Positions 39,256 to 47,647 of a DNA stretch of 64,000 bases are shown here, in pieces (within the stretch, counting starts at the first letter, position 1; each line of letters starts with the position of its first letter). The stretch spans positions 1 through 64,000 of the forward strand of contig ONEX01000005.1 of the NCBI GenBank assembly GCA_900316955.1, written 5' to 3'. A model generated the notes under the pieces. That model saw nothing but the letters and a program-made list of their open reading frames with translations, made no database searches and was not told where the DNA came from. Source of the stretch: an uncultured Bacteroidales bacterium (GTDB lineage: Bacteria > Bacteroidota > Bacteroidia > Bacteroidales > UBA932). Position numbers and translations under genes: made by a program.

Positions 39256-42120
39256 ATGAAACGCACGCTGCTGCTCCTGTTGCTCCTGCTTCCGTTGAGC
39301 CTGACGGCCCAGTTCCGGTACCAGAATCCGGTGGTGCATGCCGATTATTCCGATCCGGACGTGTGCCGGGTGGGGGAGGACTATTGGATGACGGCGTCGT
39401 CGTTCAACTGCTTCCCGGGCCTGCCCATCCTGCATTCGCGGGACCTGGTGCACTGGGAGCTCGTGGGCGCGGCGCTGACGGAGTATCCGGGCGCCGGCTG
39501 GGAAGGTCCGGAGAACGATTTCCGGACGGTGGTGCACCACGGCAAGGCCGTGTGGGCGCCGGCCATCCGGTTCCACGAAGGCTGGTACTACATCTATGTG
39601 GGCGATCCGGACCGGGGCATCTTCATGGTGCGGACGCAGGATCCTGCGGGTCCATGGGAACCGCCCGTGTGGGTGGTCCGGGAGAAGGGGTTCATCGACC
39701 CGTGCCCTTTCTGGGACGAGGATGGAAAGGCTTATCTGTCACACGGTTGCGCCGGTTCCCGGGCGGGGAACAAGAGCATCCTGTTCGTCGCGCCGATGGC
39801 CCCGGACGGGACGCGCCTGCTGGGCCCTTCCCGCATCGTGTATGACGGGCATCTGAGCCAGCCGACCATCGAAGGGACGAAGTTCTACAAGCGGGACGGG
39901 AAGTATTACATCTTCTCGCCGGCCGGCGGCGTGGCCACGGGCTGGCAGACGGTCCTGCGGGCCGACAACCCGTTCGGCCCCTACGAGGAGCGCATCGTCA
40001 TGGCCTGGGCGCCGGGTACCATCAACGGCCCGCATCAGGGAGCCTGGGTGGATACCCCGGAAGGGGAGGACTGGTTCCTCCATTTCCAGGACAAGGGCGC
40101 TTACGGGCGCATCCTGCACCTCCAGCCGATGACCTGGCGGGCCGATGGCTGGCCGCTCATCGGCGTGGATCCCGACGGGGACGGCGTGGGGCAGCCGGTG
40201 GGGGACTATAGGAAGCCCACTGTCATTCCGGGCGAAGCTCCCACTGTCATTCTGAGCGAAGCGAAAGAATCTAAAACCGCATACAAGCCCTACGGCATCG
40301 GCCTGGAATGGCAGTATCCGGCGTTGCCGTCGCCGTATTGGCATTATGCGTTGCAGGACGGCGTACGGCTGTATTCGGTGCAGCAGACCTGGCCGTACAA
40401 GAGCCTCTGGGACTGCCCGAATTTCCTGGCGCAGAAGTTCCCGGCCGAGCGGTTCACCGTCCGGGCTAAGCTCGCTTTCCGGCCGAACCCGCAGCTCAAG
40501 GAGCGCGGCGAGCAGGCCGGTTTCGCCGTGATGGGGAACGACTACGCCGGCTTGCGCCTGACCGATACCGGAAAGGGCGCCGTCCTGGACTATGTCGAAT
40601 GCCTGAAGGCCAATGAGGGCGCTGTCGAGACGGTCCGCGAGCTGGCGGTGCTGCCGTATCGGTACGAGCCGCTGCCGCATGACCGGGAGTCGAAGAATGT
40701 CCCGTTGGTCAACTATCCCGATGTGCCCGTAGCGGCCGTCTGGGTGGAGCTGGACGTCCGGGCGAAGGCGGTGGAGGGGAATGTCCCCGACGCCGTCTGC
40801 CGGTTCCGCTACAGTCTTGATGGAAAGCGGTTTACGCAAGTAGAAGGCAGTTTCCTGGCGCAGCCCGAACTGTGGGTGGGCGCGAAGTTCGGCTTCTGGT
40901 GCAACCGGTTCGCGACCAAGAACGATTCCGGCTGGGTGGACGTGACGGACCTCGTCGTGAAGCCGGCCTTCGACCCGCTGGAAGGGTTCCTCTATGACGA
41001 GGAAAAGGTGCCGGCTTACGAGCTCCCGGACCTGCTCGCAGGTACGCGCACCGTGAAGGACTGGGAGAAGAAACGCCGTCCCGAGCTTGTGAAACTGTTC
41101 GAGGAAGAGATGTACGGCAGCGTTCCGGGCAAGCCGGCGGGCCTGCATTTCCAGGTCCGCGACAACGATTCCGCCGCGTTGGAAGGCCTGGCCACCCGGC
41201 GGCAGGTGCGGATCTTCTTCGATTCCGAAGAATCGGCCTACGAGGACCTTCTGCTGTATATTCCGAACCGTCGGAAAGGCCCGGCGCCGGCTTTCATGGG
41301 CGTCAATTTCTTCGGGAACCATACCATCGACCAGGACCCCGGCATCTTCCTGCCGGATTCGGTCCGGTACCGGAAGGACTATACCGTGGACCCGCGCGGC
41401 TCCCAGCAGCAGCGCTGGCCGCTCCGGGACATCCTGGAACGGGGCTATGCCGTGGCGACATTCTGTTGCGAGGATGTCGTGCCCGATGCGGACGGCTATC
41501 CCGGAATCCGCTCGAAGTATGACGGTTACACCTGGGGCGCCCTCGCCGCCTGGGGCTGGGGCCTGTCCCGCGCCCTGGACTATCTGGAGACGGACGCCGA
41601 GGTCGATGCGTCCCGCGTGGCGGTCTTCGGCCATTCCCGGATGGGCAAGGCGGCGGTCTGGGCCGGCGCCCGCGACACCCGCTTCGCGATGGTCGTCTCC
41701 AATGCCTCCGGCTGTGGGGGAGCGGCCCTTTCCCGCCGCCGCTTCGGCGAAACCGTCCGCCGCATCAACACGCATTTTCCGTACTGGTTCTGCGAGAATT
41801 ACCACAAGTACGGGGACAACGAGTCTAGGCTTCCCTTCGACCAGCACGAACTGCTGGCCCTCATCGCGCCGCGTCCGCTCTATGTGGAAAGCGGCAGCGA
41901 GGACCGCTGGTCCGATCCGCGGGGTGAATTCCTGGGACTGGCGAATGCCGCTCCGGTGTATCGACTCTATGGGTATGAGGGATTTGCGCCGTCAGAGTGG
42001 CCGGCCGTGGAACAGCCTGTCGTCAAGGGCCGCAACGGCTATCACATCCGGAACGGCCGTCACGAGATTCTGCGGTACGACTGGCTGCAGTATCTGGATT
42101 TCGCGGATAAGAATCTCTAG
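39256..42120 (+). CDS. GH43 glycosidase fused to a CE15-type glucuronoyl esterase
   Basis: A 954-aa secreted enzyme (signal ending SLTAQ). Residues 20-320 are a GH43 propeller (YSDPDVCRVGEDYWMTASSF), 345-580 a concanavalin-like beta-sandwich as in GH43 xylosidases, and 590-954 an alpha/beta-hydrolase of the CE15 type with GHSRMGKAA (Ser794), RPLYVESGSEDRW and a late His in NGRHEIL. It would remove xylose or arabinose and break uronoyl esters on one chain. Residues 322-340, between the first two domains, are encoded by inserted REP-like repeats. Its stop overlaps the convergent LacI stop. Confidence 0.9.
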   Translation: MKRTLLLLLLLLPLSLTAQFRYQNPVVHADYSDPDVCRVGEDYWMTASSFNCFPGLPILHSRDLVHWELVGAALTEYPGAGWEGPENDFRTVVHHGKAVWAPAIRFHEGWYYIYVGDPDRGIFMVRTQDPAGPWEPPVWVVREKGFIDPCPFWDEDGKAYLSHGCAGSRAGNKSILFVAPMAPDGTRLLGPSRIVYDGHLSQPTIEGTKFYKRDGKYYIFSPAGGVATGWQTVLRADNPFGPYEERIVMAWAPGTINGPHQGAWVDTPEGEDWFLHFQDKGAYGRILHLQPMTWRADGWPLIGVDPDGDGVGQPVGDYRKPTVIPGEAPTVILSEAKESKTAYKPYGIGLEWQYPALPSPYWHYALQDGVRLYSVQQTWPYKSLWDCPNFLAQKFPAERFTVRAKLAFRPNPQLKERGEQAGFAVMGNDYAGLRLTDTGKGAVLDYVECLKANEGAVETVRELAVLPYRYEPLPHDRESKNVPLVNYPDVPVAAVWVELDVRAKAVEGNVPDAVCRFRYSLDGKRFTQVEGSFLAQPELWVGAKFGFWCNRFATKNDSGWVDVTDLVVKPAFDPLEGFLYDEEKVPAYELPDLLAGTRTVKDWEKKRRPELVKLFEEEMYGSVPGKPAGLHFQVRDNDSAALEGLATRRQVRIFFDSEESAYEDLLLYIPNRRKGPAPAFMGVNFFGNHTIDQDPGIFLPDSVRYRKDYTVDPRGSQQQRWPLRDILERGYAVATFCCEDVVPDADGYPGIRSKYDGYTWGALAAWGWGLSRALDYLETDAEVDASRVAVFGHSRMGKAAVWAGARDTRFAMVVSNASGCGGAALSRRRFGETVRRINTHFPYWFCENYHKYGDNESRLPFDQHELLALIAPRPLYVESGSEDRWSDPRGEFLGLANAAPVYRLYGYEGFAPSEWPAVEQPVVKGRNGYHIRNGRHEILRYDWLQYLDFADKNL
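40221..40273 (+). repeat. REP-like repeats inserted in frame in the GH43-CE15 gene
   Basis: A partial copy (TGTCATTCCGGGCGAAGCTC, 40221-40240) and a full 29-bp copy (40245-40273) of the element also seen at 32262-32290. They are translated as part of an interdomain linker and keep the frame open. Confidence 0.75.
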
Positions 42121-43169
42121 TAATCCTCCACGTTATACCGCGTGAGGATGTCCATGTGCATGAAGTTGTCCTTGCGCGCGGGAGCCTTGCCCAGGAGGGC
42201 GTGCTTCGCGAGGGCCTCGATGGCGAGGCGCACCTGTTCGTCGGGCCGCTGGCCGATGAGGACGGAGACGGTGCCGTCCCGCAGGGCGTCCATGTTCGCT
42301 TTCAGATTGTCGAATCCCACCACGCGGCGCTCCGGATCCGGATGCGCGGCGAGCCACGGGACCAGGAGGTGGATGCGGGAGTTGAACATCACGATGTGCC
42401 TAACCTCCTGATGCTCCGCGAAATACCCGTCCAGGATGGTGTAGATGCCTTCCGGATCGTTCGGGTCCACGAATACGTTGTCGATCTTGCAGTCGGGGGC
42501 GTTCTCCAGCATGTAGTCCAGGAAGCCGGCGCGGCGGTTCACGGTGGGGTCCGACTGCTGGTAGCGGTCGCGGCGGACCCGGACGATCAGGGCGCCGCGG
42601 ATGTTCTGCCCGCGCGTGAGCTGGTCCGCGCACAGGTAGCCGCTCTTGTACAGCGGCATGCCGAAATACGCCAGGTAGCCGTTCGAGTCGGGCCTTGAGT
42701 CGATGAAGCAGTAGGGGATACCGCTTTCGGACAGTTTCCCGGTGAAAGCCTCCGTCTCGCCCTGGAAGATGGGGGCGAGGACGACGCCCGAAGGCTCGGC
42801 CGCGAGCACTTCGGCGCAGGCGGCGCGGAACGATTCGATGTCGTACTGGTCGTAGGGGAAGGAAACGGCTTCCACGCCGGCGGCGGTCACCGGATCGACG
42901 CCCCGGCCGATGCCGGAGGCGGCCAGCTCCCAGAAGGAGCCCGGCTCGCTGGCGGGAATGAGGACGGCCACGAGGTGTTTCTTGCCCTTCGCGAGGAGGG
43001 AAGCGTACACGTTGGGTTCATAGCCCAGTTCCCGGATCACCTCCATTACGCGCTCGTAGCTCTTGCGCGAGACTTCGCCCCGGTTATGCAGTACGCGGTC
43101 CACCGTGCCTTTGGAGAGGCCGGTCCGACGGGCGATGTCGTTGATGGTGATCTTTTCGTTCTGTGCCAT
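42117..43169 (-). CDS. LacI-family regulator of the pectin operon
   Basis: A 350-aa repressor started at ATG 43169, which puts the helix-turn-helix TINDIARRTGLSKGTVDRVL at residues 7-26. The effector domain resembles the ribose/galactose-binding type, with a substrate-binding-protein-like core (VLAPIFQGETEAF, RRVVGFDNLKAN). It is divergent from GH28, and two CGTGCACG palindromes lie between the genes, so it probably controls both itself and the pectin operon. Confidence 0.92.
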   Translation of the reverse strand: MAQNEKITINDIARRTGLSKGTVDRVLHNRGEVSRKSYERVMEVIRELGYEPNVYASLLAKGKKHLVAVLIPASEPGSFWELAASGIGRGVDPVTAAGVEAVSFPYDQYDIESFRAACAEVLAAEPSGVVLAPIFQGETEAFTGKLSESGIPYCFIDSRPDSNGYLAYFGMPLYKSGYLCADQLTRGQNIRGALIVRVRRDRYQQSDPTVNRRAGFLDYMLENAPDCKIDNVFVDPNDPEGIYTILDGYFAEHQEVRHIVMFNSRIHLLVPWLAAHPDPERRVVGFDNLKANMDALRDGTVSVLIGQRPDEQVRLAIEALAKHALLGKAPARKDNFMHMDILTRYNVEDY

Positions 43170-43230
43170 GTGGTTTCCGGTTGCAAATCTGCGAATAAAA
43201 AAGGGACTTTGCAAGAAAAAACGGAAAAAT

Positions 43231-43238
43231 CGTGCACG
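43231..43238. promoter_or_regulatory. putative operator of the second LacI regulator, site 1
   Basis: Palindrome CGTGCACG, 61 bp upstream of the lacI start codon. It matches the core of the site at 43293-43302. Confidence 0.55.
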
Positions 43239-43292
43239 GGCACGGAGGCCTCTGGCGTTATTAACATAAGATGTTGAAAAATATTTCCGTTA

Positions 43293-43302
43293 CCGTGCAC
43301 GG
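43293..43302. promoter_or_regulatory. putative operator of the second LacI regulator, site 2
   Basis: Palindrome CCGTGCACGG, 18 bp upstream of the GH28 -7 element, where the -33 should be. Confidence 0.65.
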
Positions 43303-43320
43303 AAATTCGAAAATACTTCT

Positions 43321-43328
43321 TATATTTG
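43321..43328 (+). promoter_or_regulatory. promoter element of the pectin operon
   Basis: TATATTTG, 33 bp before the GH28 ATG. It is the only clear promoter seen before uxaB. Confidence 0.7.
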
Positions 43329-43361
43329 TAGCCGTTGAAAAGTAACCGCACGTAACCACTG

Positions 43362-44825
43362 ATGAAAGCACGCTTCTTCCTCCTGCCGATCCTTGCCCTG
43401 GCCGTGGCCTGCCAAGGCGTCCAGAAAGACGAATTTGCCGCTCTGTATGAGGGACTTCCCTTCGATATGCCCCGGGTGGAACTGCCGTCCATCCCCAACC
43501 GTTCCGTCGTGCTGACGGACTTCGGCGGCGTCGGCGACGGCGTGGCGATGAACACGGACGCGTTCGCGGCCGCGATCGCCAAGCTCTCGCAGCAGGGTGG
43601 GGGACGCCTCGTCGTTCCCGCTGGAATCTGGCGCACCGGCCCGATCGAACTGAAGGACCATATCGAACTGTACGTGGACAAGGACGCCATCGTCGTCTTC
43701 GATCCCAACCAGGATCTGTACCCCATCATCGACACGAACTTCGAGGGACTGGACGTGCGCCGCTGCGTGTCTCCGCTCAACGCCACCGGCGCGCATGACA
43801 TCGCCATCACCGGCGGCGGCATCTTCGACGGAAGCGGAGAATACTGGCGCGAGGTCAAGCGCCGCAAGGTCTCCGACGACCAGTGGAAGGAGATCCTCAA
43901 GCGCGGCGGTTACATTCCGGAGGACGGCAAGACCTGGTTCCCGGACGAGGGCTACGCGAAGGCGCGCGCCACCGCGGGCTCGCTCAATTACCAGGATCCT
44001 TCCCTGGACGAGCAGGAAATCAAGACCTTCCTCCGTCCCGTGCTCCTGTCCTTCCGCAACTGCGAGCGCGTCCTCCTCAAGGACTGCACCTTCCAGAATT
44101 CCCCGTGCTGGAATCTTCACCCGCTGTACTGCAAGGATGTCGTGATCCAGGACATCATCGTCCGGAACCCGCATTTCTCCACCAACGGCGACGGCATCGA
44201 CATCGACGCCTGCGAGAACGTGATCCTCACCGGCTCCTCCTTCGACGTGGGCGACGACGCCATCTGCATCAAGTCCGGCAAGGACGCCGACGGCCGCAAA
44301 CACGGGAAGAAGTGCCGTAACCTCATCATCGCCGACTGCACCGTCTATCACGGCCACGGCGGCTTCGTGGTGGGCAGCGAGATGTCCGGTGGCGTGGAGA
44401 ACATCCGCGTCACGGGCTGCCGCTTCATCGGCACGGACGTGGGCCTTCGGTTCAAGAGCGCCCGCGGCCGCGGCGGCGTGGTGAAGGACATCTGGTGCGA
44501 CCACATCTACATGAAGGACATCGTCACCTACGGCGTCATCTTCAACCTCTACTACATGGGCGTTTCCGCCTCGGAGATGTCCAAGGACGGCGAAAGCGAC
44601 ATCCAGCCGGTGGACGAGACCACCCCGGAGTTCCGCGACTTCCACTTCTCTGATATCACGTGCGCGGGCGCGGAGCAGGCGGTGTTCGTGAACGGCCTCC
44701 CGGAGATGCCGGTGCGCAACCTCACCATCCGCAACAGCAACTTCACGGCCGACAAGGGCGTGGAAACCCATTATTACGAGAACGTCAACTTCGAGAACGT
44801 CACTGTCAACGGTACCAAGTTATGA
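43362..44825 (+). CDS. polygalacturonase, glycoside hydrolase family 28
   Basis: A 487-aa lipoprotein (ALAVAC) with a right-handed beta-helix. GH28 landmarks are LTDFGGVGDGVAMNTDAF near the start, then NGDGIDIDAC and VGDDAICIKSGKD supplying the catalytic Asp residues, and GHGGFVVGSEMSGG with the His. It hydrolyses alpha-1,4-galacturonan, probably at the cell surface or in the periplasm. It is the first gene of the pectin operon and overlaps the next by ATGA. Confidence 0.95.
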   Translation: MKARFFLLPILALAVACQGVQKDEFAALYEGLPFDMPRVELPSIPNRSVVLTDFGGVGDGVAMNTDAFAAAIAKLSQQGGGRLVVPAGIWRTGPIELKDHIELYVDKDAIVVFDPNQDLYPIIDTNFEGLDVRRCVSPLNATGAHDIAITGGGIFDGSGEYWREVKRRKVSDDQWKEILKRGGYIPEDGKTWFPDEGYAKARATAGSLNYQDPSLDEQEIKTFLRPVLLSFRNCERVLLKDCTFQNSPCWNLHPLYCKDVVIQDIIVRNPHFSTNGDGIDIDACENVILTGSSFDVGDDAICIKSGKDADGRKHGKKCRNLIIADCTVYHGHGGFVVGSEMSGGVENIRVTGCRFIGTDVGLRFKSARGRGGVVKDIWCDHIYMKDIVTYGVIFNLYYMGVSASEMSKDGESDIQPVDETTPEFRDFHFSDITCAGAEQAVFVNGLPEMPVRNLTIRNSNFTADKGVETHYYENVNFENVTVNGTKL

Positions 44826-46471
44826 AAAGAATCCTCTATCTCGTCGCCGTCTGGCTGGTAGCCAGCTCCTTCACGACCATCCACCTGATGGGCGATTCCA
44901 CGATGGCGGAGAAAGACCTCTCCGACGGCAAGCTCGAGCGCGGCTGGGGCATGATGTTCCCGAATTTCGTGGACAGCACCCTCCACGTCATCAACTACGC
45001 GCAGAACGGCCGCAGCACGAAGAGCTTCATCGACAAGGGCCTCTGGGACATGGTCGAGTACGCCCTCCAGCCCGGGGACTACGTGTTCATCCAGTTCGGC
45101 CACAATGACGCGAAGGCCGACGATCCAGACCGCTATGCGCCCGCCTTCGGCGCCTACCAGGAGAACCTCCGGACCTTCATCCGCGGCGCCCGCGAGAAAG
45201 GCGCGACGCCGATCCTCCTCACCCCGGTGGCCCGCCGCTGGTTCAAAAGCGGCAAGCTGGACCGCAACTGCCATACCGACTATCCCGCCGCGATGAAGCA
45301 GGTGGCCGAGGAGATGGGCGTGACGCTCCTGGACATCACCACGCCCACCCTGGACTGGCTCGAAAGCATCGGCGACGAGGCTTCCAAGGCCTATTTCATG
45401 ATCTCCACCGGCAAGGACGACAACACCCATACGGTCGCCTGCGGGGCGCGCAAGGTGACGGAGATCGTCTGCGACGCCCTCAAGAAGCAGGTTCCCGCCC
45501 TCGGCGAGCATCTCGTGCGGTACGACATCGTCGTGGACAAGACCGGCCACGGCGACTACATGACCGTCCAGGAGGGCATCAACGCCGTCCCGAACTACAG
45601 CCACAGCAAGATCACCACCATCCTCATCAAGGCCGGCACCTACAAGGAGGCCATCGACATCCCGCACACCAAGTTCCGGATGAAGATCATGGGCGAGGGC
45701 GCGGACAAGACCATCCTCACCTACGACCGGTATGCGGAGCAGCTGTGGCCGGACAACGACTTCAAGGTGGGCACTTCCGGCAGCGCCAGCATCTACATCC
45801 ACTCCAGCTACGTGACCTTCGAGGACATCACCTTCGAGAACACGGCGGGGGAGGGCAAGGAGATCGGCCAGGCCGTGGCGGTGTTCACCGACGGCGACTT
45901 CCTGTTCTTCCACCGCTGCCGCTTCATCGGCAACCAGGACACCCTCTACACCTACGGCCGTTTCGGCAAGGAAGGCGGCATCAAGCGGAACTATTTCCTG
46001 GACTGCTACATCGAGGGCACGACGGACTTCATCTTCGGCCCCAGCATCGCCTACTTCGAGAACTGCCAGCTCCATTCCAAGAAGAACAGCTATGTGACGG
46101 CGGCTTCCACCCTGCCGGGGCAGAAGTACGGCTACGTGTTCAAGAACTGCAAGCTGACGGCCGCTCCGGGCATCGACAAATGCTACCTGGGCCGCCCGTG
46201 GGGCGCCTACGCGAAGACCGTGTTCATCGGCTGCGAGCTGGGCCCGCACATCGTCGCGGACGGCTGGCACGACTGGGAGAAGGAGGGGAAGCCCAATACC
46301 AAGAAGAACTCCTACTACGCTGAATATCAGAATGCCGGCCCCGGCGCGAGAGGCCCGCGCGTGAAATGGGCGCACACCCTCACCGCGAAGCAGGCCGCCG
46401 AGTACACCTTCGAGAAGGTGATGTACCAGGCGCAGGACGGCATCCGCTGGAACCCTTATGACAACCGATAG
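44822..46471 (+). CDS. CE12 rhamnogalacturonan acetylesterase fused to CE8 pectin methylesterase
   Basis: A 549-aa exported protein started at 44822. Residues 20-225 form an SGNH hydrolase with HLMGDSTMAEK and QFGHNDAK, the CE12 type that removes acetyl groups. Residues 232-549 are a pectin methylesterase beta-helix with GNQDTLY, the catalytic Asp segment GTTDFIFGP and YLGRPWG. Together they strip both ester types so that the GH28 and PL1 enzymes can cut. It is coupled to GH28 by overlap and abuts GH105 directly. Confidence 0.94.
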   Translation: MKRILYLVAVWLVASSFTTIHLMGDSTMAEKDLSDGKLERGWGMMFPNFVDSTLHVINYAQNGRSTKSFIDKGLWDMVEYALQPGDYVFIQFGHNDAKADDPDRYAPAFGAYQENLRTFIRGAREKGATPILLTPVARRWFKSGKLDRNCHTDYPAAMKQVAEEMGVTLLDITTPTLDWLESIGDEASKAYFMISTGKDDNTHTVACGARKVTEIVCDALKKQVPALGEHLVRYDIVVDKTGHGDYMTVQEGINAVPNYSHSKITTILIKAGTYKEAIDIPHTKFRMKIMGEGADKTILTYDRYAEQLWPDNDFKVGTSGSASIYIHSSYVTFEDITFENTAGEGKEIGQAVAVFTDGDFLFFHRCRFIGNQDTLYTYGRFGKEGGIKRNYFLDCYIEGTTDFIFGPSIAYFENCQLHSKKNSYVTAASTLPGQKYGYVFKNCKLTAAPGIDKCYLGRPWGAYAKTVFIGCELGPHIVADGWHDWEKEGKPNTKKNSYYAEYQNAGPGARGPRVKWAHTLTAKQAAEYTFEKVMYQAQDGIRWNPYDNR

Positions 46472-47647
46472 ATGAAAAGGATCGCAATACTGGCCACTTT
46501 GCTGCTGGCGGCCTGCGCGCCGAAGACGGACCTCAAGACGGGACCTTATTCCGTCCGGATGGTGCGCTCGGAGATCAAGCGGGCGCCGGAAGCCACCTAC
46601 CTGGACGGGCAGGAAGGAAACTACAAGTGGAACTACACGACCGGCCTGGAGCTGCGGAGCTTCCTGGCCGTTTCCCGCGCCTATGACATTCCCGAATTCG
46701 ACGCGTATGTGCGCGCCTGGTATGACGGCGTCCTGGACAAGGGCGGTCAGATCGGCGGGAAATACGACCTCGAGAAATACAACCTGGACCATATCTGCCC
46801 GGCCCGGACGCTGATCGGCCTGTACCAGGCCACCCCGGACCTCCGGTACGCCGCCGCCATCGAGACGGCCCGGAAGCAGCTCGAGGGTCAGCCCCGCACC
46901 GAGGCGGGCGCCTTCTGGCACAAGAAGGCGTATCCGTACCAGGTGTGGCTGGACGGCCTGTACATGGCGGAGCCTTTCTATGCGGTCTATGCGGACATCA
47001 CCCACCGGGACGAGCTCTTCGACGATGTCGTCACCCAGTTCAAGGTGGCGGCGGAGAAGACCTACGACCCGGCGACCGGCCTCTACCGCCACGCCTGGGA
47101 CGAGTCGAAGCAGATGTTCTGGGCCGATCCGGTGACGGGCCAGTCCGCCCACTGCTGGGGCCGCGCCCTCGGCTGGTACACGATGGCCCTCGTGGAGGTC
47201 CTGCCGTTCTTCCCGGAGAACCATCCCGGCAAGGCGGAGTTGCAGGGCATCCTGGAAGGCATCCTCGCCACGCTCCCGAAATATGCCGATCCCGAGACCG
47301 GCATGTGGTACCAGGTCCTGGACAGCCCGGGCCGGGAAGGGAACTACCTGGAGGCCACCTGCTCCGCAATGTTCACCTACGCCTATCTGCGGGCCGCCCG
47401 CGAAGGCTATGCGGTCCCCGCGTCCGTCGACCCGAAGGCCCTCTACGAGGCCCTCGTGAAGAAGTTCATCCGCGAGGATGCCGACGGCACCCTGAATCTC
47501 ACCGACTGCTGCGCCGTCGCCGGCCTCGGCGGCAAGGAGAACCGCAGCGGCACCTTCGAGTATTATATCAACGAGAAGATCATCGAGAATGACCCGAAGG
47601 GCGTCGGCCCCTTCATCTGGGCTTCGCTCGAATACGAAAAGCTATGA
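46472..47647 (+). CDS. unsaturated rhamnogalacturonyl hydrolase, GH105
   Basis: A 391-aa lipoprotein (LLLAAC) with the (alpha/alpha)6 barrel of GH105. Recognisable segments are AFWHKKAYPYQVWLDGLYMA with the catalytic Asp, the HAWDESKQMFWADP stretch and WGRALGWYTMALVEVL. It removes the unsaturated galacturonate left at the end by lyases such as the PL1 next door. The product enters KduI/KduD. It begins directly after the previous stop and overlaps PL1 by ATGA. Confidence 0.94.
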   Translation: MKRIAILATLLLAACAPKTDLKTGPYSVRMVRSEIKRAPEATYLDGQEGNYKWNYTTGLELRSFLAVSRAYDIPEFDAYVRAWYDGVLDKGGQIGGKYDLEKYNLDHICPARTLIGLYQATPDLRYAAAIETARKQLEGQPRTEAGAFWHKKAYPYQVWLDGLYMAEPFYAVYADITHRDELFDDVVTQFKVAAEKTYDPATGLYRHAWDESKQMFWADPVTGQSAHCWGRALGWYTMALVEVLPFFPENHPGKAELQGILEGILATLPKYADPETGMWYQVLDSPGREGNYLEATCSAMFTYAYLRAAREGYAVPASVDPKALYEALVKKFIREDADGTLNLTDCCAVAGLGGKENRSGTFEYYINEKIIENDPKGVGPFIWASLEYEKL

